From: Acetobacter peroxydans
GTDB taxonomy: Bacteria; Pseudomonadota; Alphaproteobacteria; Acetobacterales; Acetobacteraceae
Reading direction: 5' to 3'
NCBI RefSeq assembly: GCF_006539345.1
Contig: NZ_BJMV01000007.1
Span: 1-64,000, forward strand
DNA length: 64,000 nt
The position numbers and the translations under genes were made by a program. Position 1 is the stretch's first letter, and each line of letters begins with the position of its first letter. The notes under the pieces are model-generated. The model did not search any database. It had not been told where the DNA came from and saw only the letters and a list, made by a program, of their open reading frames with translations. Shown piece after piece: positions 50,781-60,188 of the stretch.

Positions 50781-50815
50781 CATTTGCGTAAATGATGGCC
50801 AGATACTTTATAAGT
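50781..50815. promoter_or_regulatory. Palindromes upstream of the MarR gene
   Basis: CATTTGCGTAAATG (50781-50794) and ACTTTATAAGT (50805-50815) are short palindromes 40-70 bp before the marR start codon. MarR proteins bind such sites to repress their own operon. The assignment is inferred from position. Confidence 0.4.
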
Positions 50816-50853
50816 GTGCAAATTTTTTGTATGCTTACCAATGCGAGCGGTGA

Positions 50854-51372
50854 ATGGAACCTGAGAGCGATTCTCTTGAGGCAAGCGAAACCCGTCGGCT
50901 CTTCGGGCATCGGCTGGCGCGGATTGCCGCAGCGTGGAGGCGCGAGATCGATATAGATCTCCGCACCTTTGGGCTGACTGACGCTACATGGCGTCCCATT
51001 TACTACCTCAATTTCTCCGCTACTGCGATGCGTCAGACCGATCTGGCCCGTTCGCTCTCGCTTGAAGCCCCCTCGCTTGTCAGGTTGCTGGACGTGCTTG
51101 AAAAGCGCGGTTATGTCGTTCGTGAAACAGATGAGGAAGACCGCCGCTCCAAGCTCGTCAGCATTACCGATGAGGGTCGGCAGGTCGCGGCCCTCGTCAG
51201 TCGGGTGGCGGATGAGGTGACAGCCCGTCTGACCGCCGCCATATCGGATCAGGAGCTGGATGAGTGCGGTCGGGTGCTGGATCGGGTGGAGCAGGCAGTG
51301 CAGGCGCATCGGGAGCTGGCCTCCCCTGCGCCGTTGCCACGCAGGGACACTGGCGCAGGGAAGGAGGAGTAA
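50854..51372 (+). CDS. MarR-family transcriptional regulator
   Basis: A 172-residue regulator. The winged helix is visible in MRQTDLARSLSLEAPSLVRLLDVLEKRGYV, then the wing ETDEEDRRSKLVSITDEGRQ. Such proteins dissociate from DNA when they bind phenolic compounds or other small acids. It is directly followed by DUF1656, HlyD and NodT genes (40, 27 and 22 bp gaps), so it most likely controls this efflux operon. Palindromes lie upstream of it. Confidence 0.9.
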   Translation: MEPESDSLEASETRRLFGHRLARIAAAWRREIDIDLRTFGLTDATWRPIYYLNFSATAMRQTDLARSLSLEAPSLVRLLDVLEKRGYVVRETDEEDRRSKLVSITDEGRQVAALVSRVADEVTARLTAAISDQELDECGRVLDRVEQAVQAHRELASPAPLPRRDTGAGKEE

Positions 51373-51412
51373 TCACGTATGATGGTTTCTTTTCCCGTAG
51401 TGAGCGTGCGCC

Positions 51413-51607
51413 ATGCTGACTGAGTTCAATCTGTTCGGTGTCTTCATGGCGCCGATTGTCGTGTACGCGCTGGCCGCCCTGCCCATTACCATGGGTATCC
51501 GCTTCATGTTGTGGTGGAGCGGCCTGCTGGGCTGGTTCTGGCACATCGCGCTGTTTGAAGTGTCGCTTTACGTTTGTATTCTCTGCCTGCTGATCCTTTA
51601 CGTCTGA
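51413..51607 (+). CDS. DUF1656 (AaeX-like) small membrane protein
   Basis: 64 residues with two membrane helices, of the type found in aromatic acid efflux operons (AaeX of E. coli). It probably helps assemble the pump. Neighbours in such operons are a FUSC-type permease, HlyD-type adaptor and outer-membrane channel. Here the adaptor and channel follow, but the permease gene is missing. Confidence 0.88.
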   Translation: MLTEFNLFGVFMAPIVVYALAALPITMGIRFMLWWSGLLGWFWHIALFEVSLYVCILCLLILYV

Positions 51608-51634
51608 CCCGAAAAGGCTTTCGAGACCGCCGCA

Positions 51635-52546
51635 ATGTCCCTTCTGCGCACCCTCATTCGCATCGTTCTGACCCTTTCGGTCGTGTCTCTGGCCATAGTG
51701 CTGGGGGTCACTCTGTGGAATGTCTACATGATCGCGCCGTGGACGCGTGATGGCCGCGTGCGCGTTTACGTGGTGGATGTGGCGCCGGAAGTGTCCGGCA
51801 CGGTGGTGCAGATACCGGTGGTGGATAACCAGTACGTGCACAAGGGCGATCCGCTTTTCGTGCTTGACCCGGTGCGTTTCCGTCTGGCCATCCGTGAGGC
51901 GCAGGCCCGGCTCGATGGTGCGCTGGAAGACCTGAAACTCAAGGAAAATGATGCCAAGCGCCGCATGGGGCTGGGTGGTATCGTGTCGGCCGAAGAACAG
52001 GAAGTCTTTAACTCCAGCGTGGCAACCCAGATTGCGGCGGTGGATGCCGCCCGCGCGGCGCTGGATGTGGCCAAACTGAACCTGCAGCGTTCCGTGCTGT
52101 ATTCGCCTGTCAACGGCTATGTCACCAACCTCAATCTGCGGGTGGGGGACTACGCGTCCGCCGGGCAGGCCCGCATGGCCGTGATTGATGCTGACTCCTA
52201 CTGGGTCTACGGGTATTTTGAAGAAACCAAGATGTGGGGCGTGCATGTGGGTGATGAGGCCCGCGTGAAGCTGATGGGCTACAAGCCCATTCTGCAGGGG
52301 CATGTCGTGAGCATTGCCCGGGGTATCGACGATACCAACGGTTCGCCCGACAAGCTGGGGCTTCAGTCGGTCAACCCCATTTTCACATGGGTGCGTCTGG
52401 CGCAGCGTATCCCCGTGCGTATTCACCTCGATCATGTGCCGGATAGCGTAACGCTGGCGGCTGGCATGACGGCGACTGTCAGCGTCGGGCCGGAGCCTCG
52501 GGGACGGAGCGGCAGGCTGACAACATGGCTGCAGGATCATCTCTGA
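51635..52546 (+). CDS. HlyD/AaeA-type periplasmic adaptor of an efflux pump
   Basis: A 303-residue membrane-fusion protein: one N-terminal membrane helix (VLTLSVVSLAIVLGVTLWNV), then the biotinyl-lipoyl half motif EVSGTVVQIPVVDNQYVHKG, a short helical hairpin (residues about 85-145), the second half motif near SVLYSPVNGYVTNLNLRVGD, and a beta-barrel (DSYWVYGYFEETKMWGVHVG). These match AaeA/EmrA-like adaptors for aromatic acids. It needs an inner-membrane pump that is not encoded here. Confidence 0.9.
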   Translation: MSLLRTLIRIVLTLSVVSLAIVLGVTLWNVYMIAPWTRDGRVRVYVVDVAPEVSGTVVQIPVVDNQYVHKGDPLFVLDPVRFRLAIREAQARLDGALEDLKLKENDAKRRMGLGGIVSAEEQEVFNSSVATQIAAVDAARAALDVAKLNLQRSVLYSPVNGYVTNLNLRVGDYASAGQARMAVIDADSYWVYGYFEETKMWGVHVGDEARVKLMGYKPILQGHVVSIARGIDDTNGSPDKLGLQSVNPIFTWVRLAQRIPVRIHLDHVPDSVTLAAGMTATVSVGPEPRGRSGRLTTWLQDHL

Positions 52547-52568
52547 TCGCGGGGACAGGACGCAAGTC

Positions 52569-54083
52569 ATGAAGATTTATCGCCGCCTCGCGCTGGGCAT
52601 GGCCTCCTCGCTGATGCTGTCCGCCTGCACGGTCGGGCCGAACTATCAGCCCGACCGTATGAAGCTGCCTGCGGGCTTCAAGGAAGCCGCGCAGGAACAC
52701 CCTGCGACACCGGAAGAAATCGCGCGCACCAACAAGGAAATGGTCGAGTGGTGGTCCCTCTTCCAGGACCCGCTGCTGTCTCGGTTGGTGGATGAAGCCA
52801 TCAAGGGTAATTACGACCTGCAGATCGCCAGCCAGCATATTCTGGCCGAGCGTGCGGTGCGGGATCGTGCGGCCTCACAGTGGTACCCTCAGCTTGATGC
52901 CAATATGGGCGGTGGCGATGTGCGCTACTCGCTCAACATCGACAACTGGCCGATCCGTCCGGGCAACCCCATGAACCGGCCTGAGGCCTCCATGCTGACC
53001 TACGGTGCCACCGCATCATGGGAGCTGGACATGTTCGGCCGTATCCGCCGTGATGTGGAAGCGCATGAGCGTGAGGTGGAAGCCACCATTGAAGGCCGCC
53101 GCGCCATTCTGATGGGGCTTCTGTCGGAACTCGCGTCAGACTACATGCTGCTGCGTGTAACCCAGTTGCAGATCAAGATTGCGACGGACAATATTCGAGT
53201 CGCACGCGATGCGCTCGATCTGACAAACCGCCTGTATAGCGAGGGCGTGGGCAACACCTTACAGACCGCTCAGGCGCAGGCCGAGCTTGATGCACAGATT
53301 GCCCAGCGCGAACCCCTGAAAACGCGGGTGTCTCAGGTAACGCACGCCATTGCCGTGCTCCTTGGCAAAATGCCCGGTGAGCTTGAGGATGAACTCAAGC
53401 AGCCGCGTGATCTGCCGCACGTGCCGGAATTCCCCGCTGTGCTGCCTTCGGTGGTTATTGCAAACCGCCCGGATGTACGGGTGGCGGAACGCAAATACGC
53501 ACTGGCAACGGCGCAGATCGGCGTTGCCGTGGCCAATCTGTATCCACATTTCGTGGTGCCGCTGACCTTCAATCCCAACGCATCTGCCATGTATCAGGCC
53601 TTTCAGGCCAACGCCATGAGCTGGCAGTTCCTGCTGATGGCCAGTATGCCGCTGATGCACGGCGGTAAAATGACGGCTGAGGTGCGGGCCTCGCAGGCGA
53701 CGGCGGAAGCCGCCCGCCTGACATACCGCCAGACCGTGTTGCAGGCTTTCAAGGAAGTCGAAGACAGCATGGCGGCATGGCATGATGATATCGAATACGC
53801 CGAGCAGTTGCACAAAGCGGCACAAGACAGCGCGACAGCCAGCGAGCGCGCGCGCAAGCTGTATAGCGCGGGTCTTGTCGGCTTTCTGGAAGTGCTGACA
53901 ACTGAACGCACGACCCTGAACGCCCAGAACATGGAAGCGCTGGCCAGACTTGAGCGCCTGCGGGATGCGGTCAACCTCTACACGGCACTCGGGGCAGGCT
54001 GGAAAGGCGTTGCCCTGACCAATTCCACGCTGCCGGTTTCACTCGAAACGCAGAACGTGCTGGCCAAGGCGTTCTCTCAGTAA
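52569..54083 (+). CDS. NodT-family outer-membrane efflux lipoprotein
   Basis: A 504-residue channel protein of the TolC/OprM type. The signal with lipobox is MASSLMLSACTVGPNY (Cys near residue 19), so the mature protein is lipid-anchored. Two repeats of long helices follow (ASQHILAERAVRDRAASQWY near 95-115 and AERKYALATAQIGVAVANLYP near 310). The C-terminal part has EDSMAAWHDDIEYAEQLHKA. It completes the adaptor-channel pair of the operon and ends with a rho-independent terminator. Length is normal. Confidence 0.92.
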   Translation: MKIYRRLALGMASSLMLSACTVGPNYQPDRMKLPAGFKEAAQEHPATPEEIARTNKEMVEWWSLFQDPLLSRLVDEAIKGNYDLQIASQHILAERAVRDRAASQWYPQLDANMGGGDVRYSLNIDNWPIRPGNPMNRPEASMLTYGATASWELDMFGRIRRDVEAHEREVEATIEGRRAILMGLLSELASDYMLLRVTQLQIKIATDNIRVARDALDLTNRLYSEGVGNTLQTAQAQAELDAQIAQREPLKTRVSQVTHAIAVLLGKMPGELEDELKQPRDLPHVPEFPAVLPSVVIANRPDVRVAERKYALATAQIGVAVANLYPHFVVPLTFNPNASAMYQAFQANAMSWQFLLMASMPLMHGGKMTAEVRASQATAEAARLTYRQTVLQAFKEVEDSMAAWHDDIEYAEQLHKAAQDSATASERARKLYSAGLVGFLEVLTTERTTLNAQNMEALARLERLRDAVNLYTALGAGWKGVALTNSTLPVSLETQNVLAKAFSQ

Positions 54084-54093
54084 GTGCTCGAAG

Positions 54094-54118
54094 GGCGGGT
54101 TGATACCCGCCTTTTTTT
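54094..54118 (+). terminator. Rho-independent terminator of the efflux operon
   Basis: GGCGGGT (54094-54100) and ACCCGCC (54105-54111) with a four-base loop, then seven T. It ends the marR-to-nodT transcript. Confidence 0.92.
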
Positions 54119-54128
54119 CCCGATAATT

Positions 54129-54191
54129 CGCCTGCCGCCTGCCGCCTGCCGCCTGCCGCCTGCCGCCTGCCGCCTGCCGCCTGCCGCCTGG
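54129..54191. repeat. Tandem heptanucleotide repeat, about nine copies of CCTGCCG
   Basis: Perfect head-to-tail copies of a 7-bp unit between the terminator and hpnG. It lies outside genes. Such repeats vary in number by slippage and could be used as a strain marker. Confidence 0.95.
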
Positions 54192-54198
54192 CTATGGC

Positions 54199-54906
54199 TT
54201 AAGCCGTCAGGCGCTGGAAAGCAGGTGTGCGTGTACGGTTTTCAAGAAAGCTGATCATGTTGTGGCGTGCCTGTGTGGCATCCCGCCCAAGGCGGATGAG
54301 AGCCGCAATCTGCCGAGGGTCACGCAGCAGGGAGCGCAGCAGCGCACCGATGTTCAGCCCGCCATCGGGGGACAGAACGGTCGCCGCGACAGGTGGCAGG
54401 GAGCGTTCGGCCGGGTCGCACACAACCCGCAGCACGGCGAAGGGCAGACCCGTTTCCTGTGCCGCGCGGGCCAGAAAGCCGCTTTCCATATCGAGAGCCG
54501 CGCAGTTGAAATGTGCGTACAGCGCAGCCTTGTGGGCAGCATCCAGCACGACATCATCGCTGTGCAGCAGGCCGCCGCCGCGCACGCCGTTCAGCTCGCC
54601 TCCCAGAATATGGCGCAGGGTAGGGTCGCACTTCCAGCGTTCGCCATGGTCAACCACCGTATCGGGAATGACAATGCTGCCAGCGGGCAGGCCCGGCTCA
54701 AGCCCTGCCGCAAGCCCGAAGGACAGAAGGCAGTTGACGCCGCATTGTGCCAGCCGGGCGGCTTCGCGCTCGGCCCCCGCGCGGGTGGCCCCGCTGGCCG
54801 CAATGGCCGCGTGGGGGAACACCTTGCGCACAAGGCGGGCTTCGGCCTTCAGCCCGACCAGAATACCCGGCCGGGAAAGGGGGAACTGTACGGCGGCCAG
54901 TGCCAT
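54199..54906 (-). CDS. hpnG: Hopanoid-associated phosphorylase
   Basis: 235 residues from the ATG at 54904-54906; an upstream TTG gives five more residues. It is a nucleoside-phosphorylase-fold enzyme: LLSFGLAAGLEPGLPAGSIVIPD, and DMESGFLARAAQETGLP with the acidic residues that hold the ribose. HpnG removes adenine from adenosylhopane to give ribosylhopane, an early step in side-chain modification. The start overlaps the end of shc, so the two are coupled. It is the last gene of the hpn row. Confidence 0.9.
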   Translation of the reverse strand: MALAAVQFPLSRPGILVGLKAEARLVRKVFPHAAIAASGATRAGAEREAARLAQCGVNCLLSFGLAAGLEPGLPAGSIVIPDTVVDHGERWKCDPTLRHILGGELNGVRGGGLLHSDDVVLDAAHKAALYAHFNCAALDMESGFLARAAQETGLPFAVLRVVCDPAERSLPPVAATVLSPDGGLNIGALLRSLLRDPRQIAALIRLGRDATQARHNMISFLENRTRTPAFQRLTA

Positions 54907-54910
54907 GAGC

Positions 54911-56881
54911 CTAGAATCCAAAACCTACGCGGCGGGTGTTGCTGGTTTCAAGGTTACGATAACGGGCCAGAGCCAGCAGCGGGAAGAACTGTTTGTAGCC
55001 GTGGTAGCGCAGGTAAAACACCTTGGGGAAACCAACGGCGTTGTACGGGTCTTCGTGCCATTCGCCCTGTTCGTCCTGCTGGGAGGCCAGCCAGGACATC
55101 GCGCGGGAAACAGCGGGGTCATCACGGCGGCCCGCCGCCATCATGGCCAGCGCGGCCCAGGCTGTCTGCGAGGGCAGGCTCTGCTTATAGGTGCCACGCG
55201 GGCCATCTTCGAAGGATTCGCAGCCTTCGCCCCAGCCGCCATCCGGCTGCTGGACAGAGCGTAGCCATTCCACAGCGCGGACAACCGCCGGGTCGTCATG
55301 GGAAATGCCCGCCGCGTTGAAGGCGCACAGCACCGACCACGTTCCATAGATGTAGTTGGTGCCCCAGCGCCCGAACCACGAGCCATCGGCTTCCTGCTCA
55401 CGGCGCAGGTAGTCGAGGCCGCGCTGGATCACGGGCTCATCTTCCGGGTTGGCGAGCTGCGCCAGGAAAGAGACGCAGCGTGCCGTCACATCCGCTGTGG
55501 GCGGGTCGAGCAGCGCGCCGTGGTCGGCAAAGGGGATGTGGTTGAGAATGTCTTTGTTGTTGTCGATATCGAAGGCGCCCCAGCCACCATTGGTGCTTTG
55601 CATCCCAATGATCCACTGGCGGGCCCGTTCGATGGATTCCGCGTTTTCGGGGTCGCCTTCGCGGTGCAGAAGCATACCCACCACGGCGGTGTCATCCACA
55701 TCCGGGTAGTAGTCATTGCCGTACTGGAAGGCCCAGCCACCGGGCGCCAGATCGGGCTTGTTGATGGCCCAGTCACCCTTGACGTCCAGAATCTGCTTGC
55801 TGCGTAGCCACGCGCTGGTCTTCTTCAGGGCGGCCAGCGTCTTTTCCGGGGCGATACCATTGGGGCCGGAGGCGGCCTCAATCATGGCATGGCCGGACAG
55901 GCCCGTATCCCAGATGGGAGAGACGCAGGGCTGGCAGTAGGCTTCATCATCCTTGTGGACGATCAGGCCCTGCACGGCTTCCCAGGCGGTGGCGGCACGC
56001 GGGTCGGTATCGGGCACACCCAGTGCGCGGTACATCATGACCGTATTGGCCATGGCCGGGTAGATGGCCCCGATGCCGTCCCTGCCGTTCAGGCGGGGTT
56101 CGATAAAGTCGATCGCGGCCTTGATGGCTTTTTCATGCGTTTTGGCCGGGATCATCGGCACAAGCGGACGCAGGGCCATGTCCAGCCCCTTGAAGACGTA
56201 GCCCCAGTTGGAGCGGTACGGTCCACGAATCCAGTCCCGCACCTTTTCGGGCGGTGTCTGGAACAGTTCACGCACATGGATCTGGCGCGGATTGATGGCC
56301 AGCGGGCGCAGGGCGGCCAGCACCAGCAGCGGCGCAATGACCGTGCGCGACCAGTAGGACATGTTCCAGACGGAAAAGAATGCCGAGCGCGACAGCAGCA
56401 TGATTTCCACAGGCATGACGGGCGTTGCCCGCCACGGCACTTCCCCGAACAGGGCAAGCTGGAAGCGGGTGAACACGTTGGAGCGTTCAGCCCCGCCATG
56501 CGCCAGAATGGCCTCGCGCGCGCGCTTCATGTGGGGGGCGTTGATGTCGTCCCCTGCCGCTTTGAGGGCGAAATACGCCTTGACCGAAGCGGAGATGTTG
56601 AAGTCGCCGTCGTGGTAAAGCGGCCAGCCGCCATGGACGTCGCTTTGAATACGGCGCAGATAGACCGCCATTTTCTGTTCCAGCTCATCATCGATCCGGT
56701 CAAGAAAATGTTCCAGCAGGATGTATTCCGCCGGAATGGTGGCATCGGCTTCCAGCTCGTAAACCCAATGACCATCATCCCGCTGCACGCGGCCCAGTGC
56801 CGCATGAGCATTGGTGACGGCGCGATCCAGCTCGTCACGGGATAAGGGGGAAGCGGGAAGGGCGCTGCCGTCAGCGGCCAT
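54911..56881 (-). CDS. shc: Squalene-hopene cyclase
   Basis: A 656-residue enzyme that folds squalene into hopene or hopanol at the membrane. The acid motif DVDDTA (394-399) is present and supplies the proton. Several QW repeats are visible (for example QSTNGGWGAFD and QQPDGGWGEGCE), and the length is that of bacterial cyclases. The gene lies between hpnE and hpnG, so it forms the centre of the hopanoid operon (also called hpnF). Hopanoids stiffen the membrane and give tolerance to ethanol and acetic acid in this family of bacteria. Confidence 0.97.
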   Translation of the reverse strand: MAADGSALPASPLSRDELDRAVTNAHAALGRVQRDDGHWVYELEADATIPAEYILLEHFLDRIDDELEQKMAVYLRRIQSDVHGGWPLYHDGDFNISASVKAYFALKAAGDDINAPHMKRAREAILAHGGAERSNVFTRFQLALFGEVPWRATPVMPVEIMLLSRSAFFSVWNMSYWSRTVIAPLLVLAALRPLAINPRQIHVRELFQTPPEKVRDWIRGPYRSNWGYVFKGLDMALRPLVPMIPAKTHEKAIKAAIDFIEPRLNGRDGIGAIYPAMANTVMMYRALGVPDTDPRAATAWEAVQGLIVHKDDEAYCQPCVSPIWDTGLSGHAMIEAASGPNGIAPEKTLAALKKTSAWLRSKQILDVKGDWAINKPDLAPGGWAFQYGNDYYPDVDDTAVVGMLLHREGDPENAESIERARQWIIGMQSTNGGWGAFDIDNNKDILNHIPFADHGALLDPPTADVTARCVSFLAQLANPEDEPVIQRGLDYLRREQEADGSWFGRWGTNYIYGTWSVLCAFNAAGISHDDPAVVRAVEWLRSVQQPDGGWGEGCESFEDGPRGTYKQSLPSQTAWAALAMMAAGRRDDPAVSRAMSWLASQQDEQGEWHEDPYNAVGFPKVFYLRYHGYKQFFPLLALARYRNLETSNTRRVGFGF

Positions 56882-56941
56882 GGTTAGTGTTCCTCTCTGT
56901 TCGTGGGCGTGTTCGCGTGGGTCTGCGGTGAATGGCTGTTC

Positions 56942-58240
56942 TCAGCCCGGCGCCCTGAGTCCGAGTGCGTGCACTGCAAGGATACCTGATCTCATTGCAC
57001 CTTCAAGTGTCGCGGGCAAGCCTGTGTTGGTCCAGTCTCCCGCCAATGCAAGATTAGCCAGTGGGGTGGCCGGGCCGGGCCGCAGGCGGTTCTGTTCCGG
57101 GGTGGCGGCAAAGGTCGCGCGCTTTTCCCACACGATCCGCTGCTCGGCCGGGGCGGCGGGCAGCGGGATGCTCAGGGTGGGGTCGCAGGCGCGGCGCACT
57201 TCACGCCAGATGGCGCGGGCCAGATCTTCAGGATCACGCGCGGCATGGCGGTTGGCGGCGCTGACCGTGACAGACAGGACAGAACCGCGCAGGAACACCC
57301 ATTCCGCAATACCGCCGACCACGCCCATAAAGCCGCACCGGGCAAAGGAGCCGATGGGCTGCGGCGGTGTATCGAGACGGAAATGCAGGTTGAGAATGCT
57401 CTCGAACGCGGTGGGCGTGACCAGACCGTGCAGGTGGTTTTCCAGCAGGCCGCGCGCGACCGGAGCCGGTGTGGCGACAATCACATGGTCTTCCGCGTCA
57501 AGGGGGATCGTTCCTTCGGCCGTGTGGAGCGCCGTTACGCGGCCCTGTGCGGTTTCGATGCCGGTCATGCGGCTTTGCGTGCGCACTTCGGCCCGCATGG
57601 CGCGCAGATGCGCCACCGCCGGGTCCACGAAGGTTTCGGAAAGTCCGTCGCGGGCATGGAAGGGAATGCACGCACTGCCGCCGAGTGAAAGCGACTGCTT
57701 GATGACAGCGCCCATCAGCGCGGCGCTGCCAGTCGCGCAGTCGGTATTAAGGGCCGAGACAGCCAGCGGCTCAAGCAGCCTGCGCGCCAGAGCGCCGGGC
57801 AACAGGCAGTCACTGACGGTGGTATCCGGCCCGGCCTGCATGAGAGCATACAGGCTGCGCAGGTCAGGCAGGCGCATGTCTGGCACGCGGCGATGCGGCT
57901 GGAACACCCACCAGGGCATACGCCCGCGTGAGAGATCAAGCGTCCAGCGGGCGTCTTCCTCCAGGTCCACAAAGGGAAACAAGGGGGCTTTCGGCCCGGC
58001 CAGCGTATCAAGCGCGCCTGTCAGGCCAAGGTAGCGGAACAGGGTCTTGTTGGCGGACAGGAACAGGTGGTTGCCGTTGTCGATCCGGCAGCCAAGCTGC
58101 TTGTCGTCGTAGGAGCGGGCGCGTCCGCCGCAGGCCCGACCGGCTTCATGCACGATAACATGCCGGCCAGAACCCGCTACTTCTACAGCGGCGGCCAGTC
58201 CTGCCATGCCGCCGCCTATAATGTGCAGTACGCCTGCCAT
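56942..58240 (-). CDS. hpnE: Squalene-producing FAD-dependent desaturase/reductase
   Basis: 432 residues from the ATG at 58238-58240. The FAD-binding start HIIGGGMAGLAAAVEVA and the later HEAGRACGGRARSYD fit the amine oxidase/phytoene desaturase fold. HpnE reduces hydroxysqualene to squalene, the last step before the cyclase. The frame is open much further upstream, but that part is antisense to hpnD. Spacing to hpnD is 20 bp. Confidence 0.93.
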   Translation of the reverse strand: MAGVLHIIGGGMAGLAAAVEVAGSGRHVIVHEAGRACGGRARSYDDKQLGCRIDNGNHLFLSANKTLFRYLGLTGALDTLAGPKAPLFPFVDLEEDARWTLDLSRGRMPWWVFQPHRRVPDMRLPDLRSLYALMQAGPDTTVSDCLLPGALARRLLEPLAVSALNTDCATGSAALMGAVIKQSLSLGGSACIPFHARDGLSETFVDPAVAHLRAMRAEVRTQSRMTGIETAQGRVTALHTAEGTIPLDAEDHVIVATPAPVARGLLENHLHGLVTPTAFESILNLHFRLDTPPQPIGSFARCGFMGVVGGIAEWVFLRGSVLSVTVSAANRHAARDPEDLARAIWREVRRACDPTLSIPLPAAPAEQRIVWEKRATFAATPEQNRLRPGPATPLANLALAGDWTNTGLPATLEGAMRSGILAVHALGLRAPG

Positions 58241-58260
58241 GCCTGAATACCGCCCGGACT

Positions 58261-59160
58261 TTACGGAAGATAGGAGAGAGAGAACCACCTGGCCTTGTCG
58301 AGCAGCGTGGTGCTGGGGCGCTGGCGCAGGACGGCGGCCGACCAGCCACGCTTGCACAGGGCCTTGAGAATCGCCTCGTAACTGGCCCCCATGATGCGCG
58401 CGGGCAGCATGGCGCGGCCCCGGCAGGTTTTCATGGTGGCAAATGCCGTGCGGAAGTGATCCTGCGCACGGGCGGCCAGAACCCGGCACACGCCTTCAAG
58501 CCCCGGTGCATCAAGCGCCTTGATGGCATCGCGCGGGACGTCAAAACGATCCAGCAGGTCGGACGGCAGATACAGGCGTCCACGCGCCGCATCCTCGGGG
58601 ATGTCGCGCAGAATGTTGGTCAGTTGCAGGGCGCGGCCCAGATGGTAGGCAACCTTGTCGCCATCATCGGAGCATTCACCGAAGATGCGTACGGAAAGGC
58701 GGCCAACGGCCGAGGCCACGCGGTCGCAATACTGGTCGAGCGTGGCTTCATCCGGCGCGACAATGACCGTCTGGGTGTCCATCATCATGCCGTCGATGAC
58801 AGCGGTGAAATCTTCCTGACGGAGCGCGAAGAAATTGATCGTGGCGAGCAGCACGCGTTCCAGCGGTTCAGGCTGCGGCACGCTCTGCGCGCCATATAGC
58901 CGCGCGATGCGGGCGTGCCACTCATTCAGTTCCTGCGTGCGCGTGGCCAGCGGCGCGTTGCCGTCGGCAATGTCATCCACAACACGGCAGAAGGCATAGA
59001 TGGCGAACATGCCATAACGGCGCATGGGCGGGAGAATTTTCATGCCCGAGGCAAAAGATGTGCCAGCCTGCCTGACGGTGTTTTCCACCCACGCAAGGTC
59101 CGCAGGGTCGCATCCCAGTGGAGTGGGCTCGTTATGCGTCTGGATATCCTGTGCTGTCAC
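58261..59160 (-). CDS. hpnD: Presqualene diphosphate synthase
   Basis: A 299-residue prenyl-condensing enzyme with both aspartate-rich sites: CRVVDDIADGNAPL near residue 57-70 and LQLTNILRDIPEDAARGRLY near 178-197. It joins two farnesyl diphosphates. The next enzyme in the route is HpnC. It lies between hpnC (94 bp) and hpnE (20 bp) on the same strand. Confidence 0.94.
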   Translation of the reverse strand: MTAQDIQTHNEPTPLGCDPADLAWVENTVRQAGTSFASGMKILPPMRRYGMFAIYAFCRVVDDIADGNAPLATRTQELNEWHARIARLYGAQSVPQPEPLERVLLATINFFALRQEDFTAVIDGMMMDTQTVIVAPDEATLDQYCDRVASAVGRLSVRIFGECSDDGDKVAYHLGRALQLTNILRDIPEDAARGRLYLPSDLLDRFDVPRDAIKALDAPGLEGVCRVLAARAQDHFRTAFATMKTCRGRAMLPARIMGASYEAILKALCKRGWSAAVLRQRPSTTLLDKARWFSLSYLP

Positions 59161-59254
59161 GCGCTCTTACCTGTCTGCTCTGATACTGGAAAACGGGGCT
59201 GCCGCTCCGAAAGAAGAGAGCCCCTTTTTACAGAAGTTTCATGATGGGGAAAGG

Positions 59255-60115
59255 TCAGCGCCATGCCTTCAAGGCTGCGGCTGCCGCATGTAAGGCGTCC
59301 GTGCGACGCAGGGCAACCCGTCCCGCAAGCGGGTCTTCGCGGCGCAGGCGCAGGGTCAGACGTTCGGCCAGGGTGACAATGGCCGCGCATTCCATGCGAA
59401 AGCGGTGGCTGTGTATCTGGCCGGGCAGGATAGCCGCCTGACGGTTGAGTGTGTCCACCCCGTCCAGCAGGGTGTTGAAGACGCGACGCAGCGCCGGGGA
59501 GGTATGGCCTTCAAGCAGGGCTTCGGAGGTCAGGCCGTGCTGGCGCAGCATGTCAGAGGGAATGTAGCAGCGCTTCAGCCGCCGCAGATCCTGTGCGCAG
59601 TCCTGAAGGTGGTTAAGAATCTGGAGCGACGTGCACAGCGCGTCGGACGCCGTGAAGGCTTCCGCACTTTCCTTGTGCAGGCAGATCAGATAGCGCCCCA
59701 CCGGGTTGGCGGAATAACGGCAGTAATGCAGCAGGTCAGACCAGCTTGCGTACGGCTTGCCCAGAGAATCATCCCGAAAGGCGATCAGCAGGTCCGTTGC
59801 GGTTTCAAACGGCACGCCGGTCTGCATGAGTGACACACGCAGGCGCGCGGCGCTCTGGGCGTCTGGTCTGTTGATGGCGGCGCGCTGGCCGTGCAGCACT
59901 TCCTCCATGGCGTTCAGACGCGCGACCTTGCTTTGTGCGGACAATGTTTCGCAGTCAGCGATATCGTCGATCACACGGGCATAAGCGTAATAGGCGTGAA
60001 CATGCGGCCGCAGCGCCCGGCTGATCAGCAGGGAGCCGACCGGAAAATTCTCGTCGGACGCGCCTTTCCCGGAAGAAACGTCGGTAGTTCCCCATACGTC
60101 TGTATCGTCTGTCAT
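59255..60115 (-). CDS. hpnC: Hydroxysqualene synthase
   Basis: A 286-residue relative of HpnD. The first Asp site is ARVIDDIADCE; the second site is diverged (LNHLQDCAQDLRRLKRCYIP), as is normal for HpnC, which converts presqualene diphosphate to hydroxysqualene. The start follows hpnB with a gap of 73 bp. The three-enzyme route HpnC-HpnD-HpnE replaces the single squalene synthase of eukaryotes. Confidence 0.93.
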   Translation of the reverse strand: MTDDTDVWGTTDVSSGKGASDENFPVGSLLISRALRPHVHAYYAYARVIDDIADCETLSAQSKVARLNAMEEVLHGQRAAINRPDAQSAARLRVSLMQTGVPFETATDLLIAFRDDSLGKPYASWSDLLHYCRYSANPVGRYLICLHKESAEAFTASDALCTSLQILNHLQDCAQDLRRLKRCYIPSDMLRQHGLTSEALLEGHTSPALRRVFNTLLDGVDTLNRQAAILPGQIHSHRFRMECAAIVTLAERLTLRLRREDPLAGRVALRRTDALHAAAAALKAWR

Positions 60116-60188
60116 GCCTCGGCCCGATCAAAAATGGCAGCCAGTGGTTTACACGAGCCGCCACGGCCTGCCTATCCCTTCGCGTATC

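Noticed and set aside
54129-54191. CRISPR array
   Set aside because: Units are only 7 bp and directly adjacent, with no spacers and no cas genes.
56811-58034. 407-codon plus-strand frame opposite hpnE and shc
   Set aside because: Antisense shadow in high-GC DNA; it spans two convergently read true genes of known families.
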